From assembly GCA_009779205.1 (NCBI GenBank), contig WRER01000034.1, positions 1-7,067 on the forward strand: a stretch of 7,067 nucleotides of DNA, written 5' to 3'. Position 1 is the first letter of the stretch. Every line of letters starts with the position of its first letter. The stretch is from Methanobacteriota archaeon (GTDB lineage: Archaea; Halobacteriota; Methanomicrobia; Methanomicrobiales; Methanospirillaceae). Below are positions 5,528-7,067 of the stretch, piece by piece. Both the position numbers and the translations under genes were made by a program. The notes beneath the pieces are model-generated. The model did not search any database and was not told the DNA's origin. It saw only the letters and a list, made by a program, of their open reading frames with translations.

Positions 5528-5914
5528 GTGTACAGCGAACAGGTTATGGATCATTTTATGAATCCCAGGAATCAGGGACGACTCGAGAATGCAAATGGAA
5601 TCGGAGAGGTTGGAAATGCATCCTGTGGGGATATTATGAAGATATATCTCTTCATCAAAGATTCTGTTATTGAGGATGTAGCATTCGAGACTTTTGGATG
5701 TGGTGCAGCCGTTGCATCATCAAGCATTGCAACTGAGTTAATTAAAGGAAAGACGATAGACGAGGCTTGGGAACTTTCTAATAAAGCTGTTATGGAAGCA
5801 CTTGACGGCCTTCCTCCGCAAAAGATTCACTGTTCTGTTCTTGCAGAAGAAGCAATTCATGCAGCGATTAATGATTATCTGAAGCGTTCCGACCTTCCAC
5901 CCCGTGAAGAGTGA
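5528..5914 (+). CDS. iscU: IscU/NifU-type iron-sulfur cluster scaffold
   Basis: This 128-residue protein is the platform on which [2Fe-2S] and [4Fe-4S] clusters are built from sulfur supplied by NifS. I start it at GTG 5528 rather than at the longer TTG 5516: it then begins with YSEQVMDHFMNPRNQG, the usual family N-terminus, and has GGTGAT just upstream. The three ligand cysteines are C33 in GNASCGD (with D35), C58 in FGCGAAVASSS and C102 in KIHCSVLAEEA (with H101). The LPPxKxHCS motif that Hsp70-type chaperones bind in bacteria is present as LPPQKIHCS, although no such chaperone gene is seen here. It contains only the N-terminal IscU domain, without the ferredoxin-like and Nfu domains of full NifU. 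It follows nifS by 24 bp and converges on the HD gene. Confidence 0.95.
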   Translation: MYSEQVMDHFMNPRNQGRLENANGIGEVGNASCGDIMKIYLFIKDSVIEDVAFETFGCGAAVASSSIATELIKGKTIDEAWELSNKAVMEALDGLPPQKIHCSVLAEEAIHAAINDYLKRSDLPPREE

Positions 5915-5933
5915 TTTGCTGGGAGAATAATAC

Positions 5934-5938
5934 TTTTT
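5934..5938 (+). terminator. Short T-run terminator after iscU
   Basis: A CTTTTT tract twenty bases past the iscU stop lies in a 33-bp gap between convergent genes. It suits an archaeal T-run terminator for the nifS-iscU transcript. There is no clear stem, and the minus strand has no comparable tract for the HD gene. Confidence 0.35.
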
Positions 5939-5947
5939 ATGCGAATT

Positions 5948-6565
5948 TCACCGCAGATGAGCTGTAAAGTGGATTCTTTTTTGAAATTCTTCAATAAAAG
6001 GTACTGCTTTCACCATTGCACGATCCATATCATTCACAATAGACCTGCTATTATTTCCGATGCACTGACACCTGATCTCTCTCTCCTCTATATTGCATAT
6101 AAGATCTGAGATTGCTTTATCGTGCATGTAATCAAGGCCGTCCGCAATGCGCAGGAGTGATGAGAGTTTTCTGACTCGCTCTTGTGCTTGAGGAGGAAGC
6201 ATTGCATATGCAGCATGCTTCATACTTGGAATTGTTTTTCTGTGGTAACGAGCAATTAATGCCACGATTTCCAGGGATTCATCTGATAGCCCAAAATTCT
6301 GATTTTTTTTCCCTTCGATGCGTATGAGTTCATAGCTCGCCTTGTGATGTCCTTTTGTACCTCTTGAAGTGCCGATATCATGCAGTAAACCTGCACTGGT
6401 GAGCATACCTCGTTCCTGGTCAGTGTATGTTGGAAAAAGAGAATGAAGTTCATCAAATAGCAGACCACAAAGCATAGAGACCTGTACCTCATGTGGATAG
6501 CTGAAATGTGTTATGTCATATGTTTTGGCGCAGGTATGCATCGTATCTAAGGTAACCATGTACAT
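5948..6565 (-). CDS. Stand-alone HD-domain protein related to the Ppx/GppA C-terminus
   Basis: This 205-residue cytoplasmic protein is probably a metal-dependent phosphohydrolase. Its HD motif reads H25 (in YPHEVQVS), then H62-D63 (LLHDIG), H73-H74 (KGHHKASYELI) and D142 (LLRIADGLDYMHD). The phrases KGHHKASYELI, IALIARYHRK-like (102-110, ALIARYHRK) and LLRIADGLD are characteristic of the HD domain that follows the ASKHA phosphatase domain in Ppx/GppA exopolyphosphatase/pppGpp hydrolase. Here that phosphatase domain is absent and the protein starts close to the HD fold, so it is a separate single-domain form. The substrate is unknown; a nucleotide or polyphosphate is a guess from the family. 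The ATG at 6565 lacks a clear ribosome binding site (GTGA touches it) and M3 at 6559 is possible. It follows the histidine kinase by 22 bp, suggesting co-transcription and a shared signalling role. Confidence 0.9.
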   Translation of the reverse strand: MYMVTLDTMHTCAKTYDITHFSYPHEVQVSMLCGLLFDELHSLFPTYTDQERGMLTSAGLLHDIGTSRGTKGHHKASYELIRIEGKKNQNFGLSDESLEIVALIARYHRKTIPSMKHAAYAMLPPQAQERVRKLSSLLRIADGLDYMHDKAISDLICNIEEREIRCQCIGNNSRSIVNDMDRAMVKAVPFIEEFQKRIHFTAHLR

Positions 6566-6587
6566 TCACAACTATTGCTTTTGATGT

Positions 6588-7067
6588 CTACTTCCATTTC
6601 CAATAACCGGCTGGAATTGCAATCTCAAATCGAGCACCGTACCCCGGTTTTCCACATTCACGAATTGGCATCTCAGTCAATTCAAAAATTTCACGAATGA
6701 GGAATAATCCAAGGCCAGTATTTTTTCCGAATTCCTTCTCAAATATTTTCTCTTTATCTTTATCAGGAACGCCAACTCCATTATCCTCGAATATAAGTAC
6801 TCCATTATCATGCTCTTCAACTGAAAATGTTACATTAATGGATGTAACACGTTCCCCATGTCGAAGTGAGTTTTCAATAAGGTTGTACACTGCTTTTTCC
6901 AGGAGAGGATCTGCAAATATGAGCGGGAGAGTATCTGCTCCTAACTCAACCTTCCTGCCGGCAGGTGAATCAAGTAAAGGTCTTACATTCTCAATGTGCA
7001 CATTCACATCCTGCCATTCCGCCCCATGGACACCGAGTTCCTGATAATTTTTTGAAAATTCCATTTG
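6588..7067 (-). CDS. Sensor histidine kinase, C-terminal ATPase domain (5' end outside window)
   Basis: About 160 residues of the catalytic end of a histidine kinase are visible. The frame runs open through the right edge (the codon before the first visible Met is CAA, Gln), so that Met is internal and the sensor and phosphoacceptor regions lie beyond the window. The sequence starts with EFSKNYQELGVHG...WQDV, a segment preceding the ATPase domain in many multi-PAS kinases of methanogens. Counting from the visible Met, the N box is NLIENSLRHG (61-70, Mg-binding N65), the G1 box is EDNGVGVP (93-100) and the G2 box is GKNTGLGL (113-120); the fold closes with GYGARFEIAIP. The nucleotide site looks intact. 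The gene leads into the HD gene after 22 bp. No response regulator is visible, so the target is unknown. Confidence 0.92.
   Translation of the reverse strand, partial: QMEFSKNYQELGVHGAEWQDVNVHIENVRPLLDSPAGRKVELGADTLPLIFADPLLEKAVYNLIENSLRHGERVTSINVTFSVEEHDNGVLIFEDNGVGVPDKDKEKIFEKEFGKNTGLGLFLIREIFELTEMPIRECGKPGYGARFEIAIPAGYWKWK

Overview
The window looks like a methanogenic archaeon, most likely of the Methanomicrobiales (a Methanospirillum-like genus is my best guess, from recall of family features, not from a search). The evidence is an archaeal-type cis-prenyltransferase, a radical SAM protein of a family I associate with archaea (COG2108-like), a histidine kinase fragment with the 'EFSKNYQELGVHG...WQDV' pre-ATPase segment seen in multi-PAS kinases of this order, a GGTGAT ribosome binding site, AT-rich TATA-like promoters and T-run terminators. 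Base composition is moderately AT-rich throughout, with no obvious break that would mark an island. I see no tRNA, rRNA, insertion sequence or CRISPR array.

Layout. The left edge carries the last codons of a plus-strand gene (2-64), then a convergent terminator region (65-214). A minus-strand block follows, read from right to left. First come a secreted protein resembling a subtilisin propeptide (3311-3934) and an orphan ABC-type solute-binding lipoprotein (2151-3290), 20 bp apart and probably one transcript. After a 116-bp gap with its own TATA-like box come the radical SAM gene (973-2034) and a polyprenyl diphosphate synthase gene (215-976), which overlap by ATGA and are probably translationally coupled. 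A 112-bp divergent promoter region (3935-4046) separates this block from a plus-strand block: a 74-residue helical hypothetical protein with three 13-residue repeats (4047-4271), a cysteine desulfurase (4316-5503) and an IscU-type Fe-S scaffold (best start GTG at 5528, end 5914). The right end is again minus strand: a truncated histidine kinase (6588-7067) followed 22 bp later by a stand-alone HD protein related to the C-terminal domain of Ppx/GppA (5948-6565).

How the genes work together. NifS plus IscU form a minimal iron-sulfur assembly pair: the desulfurase delivers persulfide sulfur to the three-cysteine scaffold. The polyprenyl diphosphate synthase makes the long-chain carrier lipid for surface glycan and glycoprotein assembly, and its coupling to a radical SAM enzyme of unknown reaction is a guilt-by-association lead. 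The propeptide-like protein and solute-binding lipoprotein look like a two-gene extracytoplasmic module with neither the protease nor the transporter expected beside them. The kinase and HD protein look like a signalling pair. I did not find a clearly unprecedented system. The best candidates for something undescribed are the propeptide/solute-binding pair, the repeat-built 74-residue protein upstream of nifS, and the radical SAM partner of the prenyltransferase.
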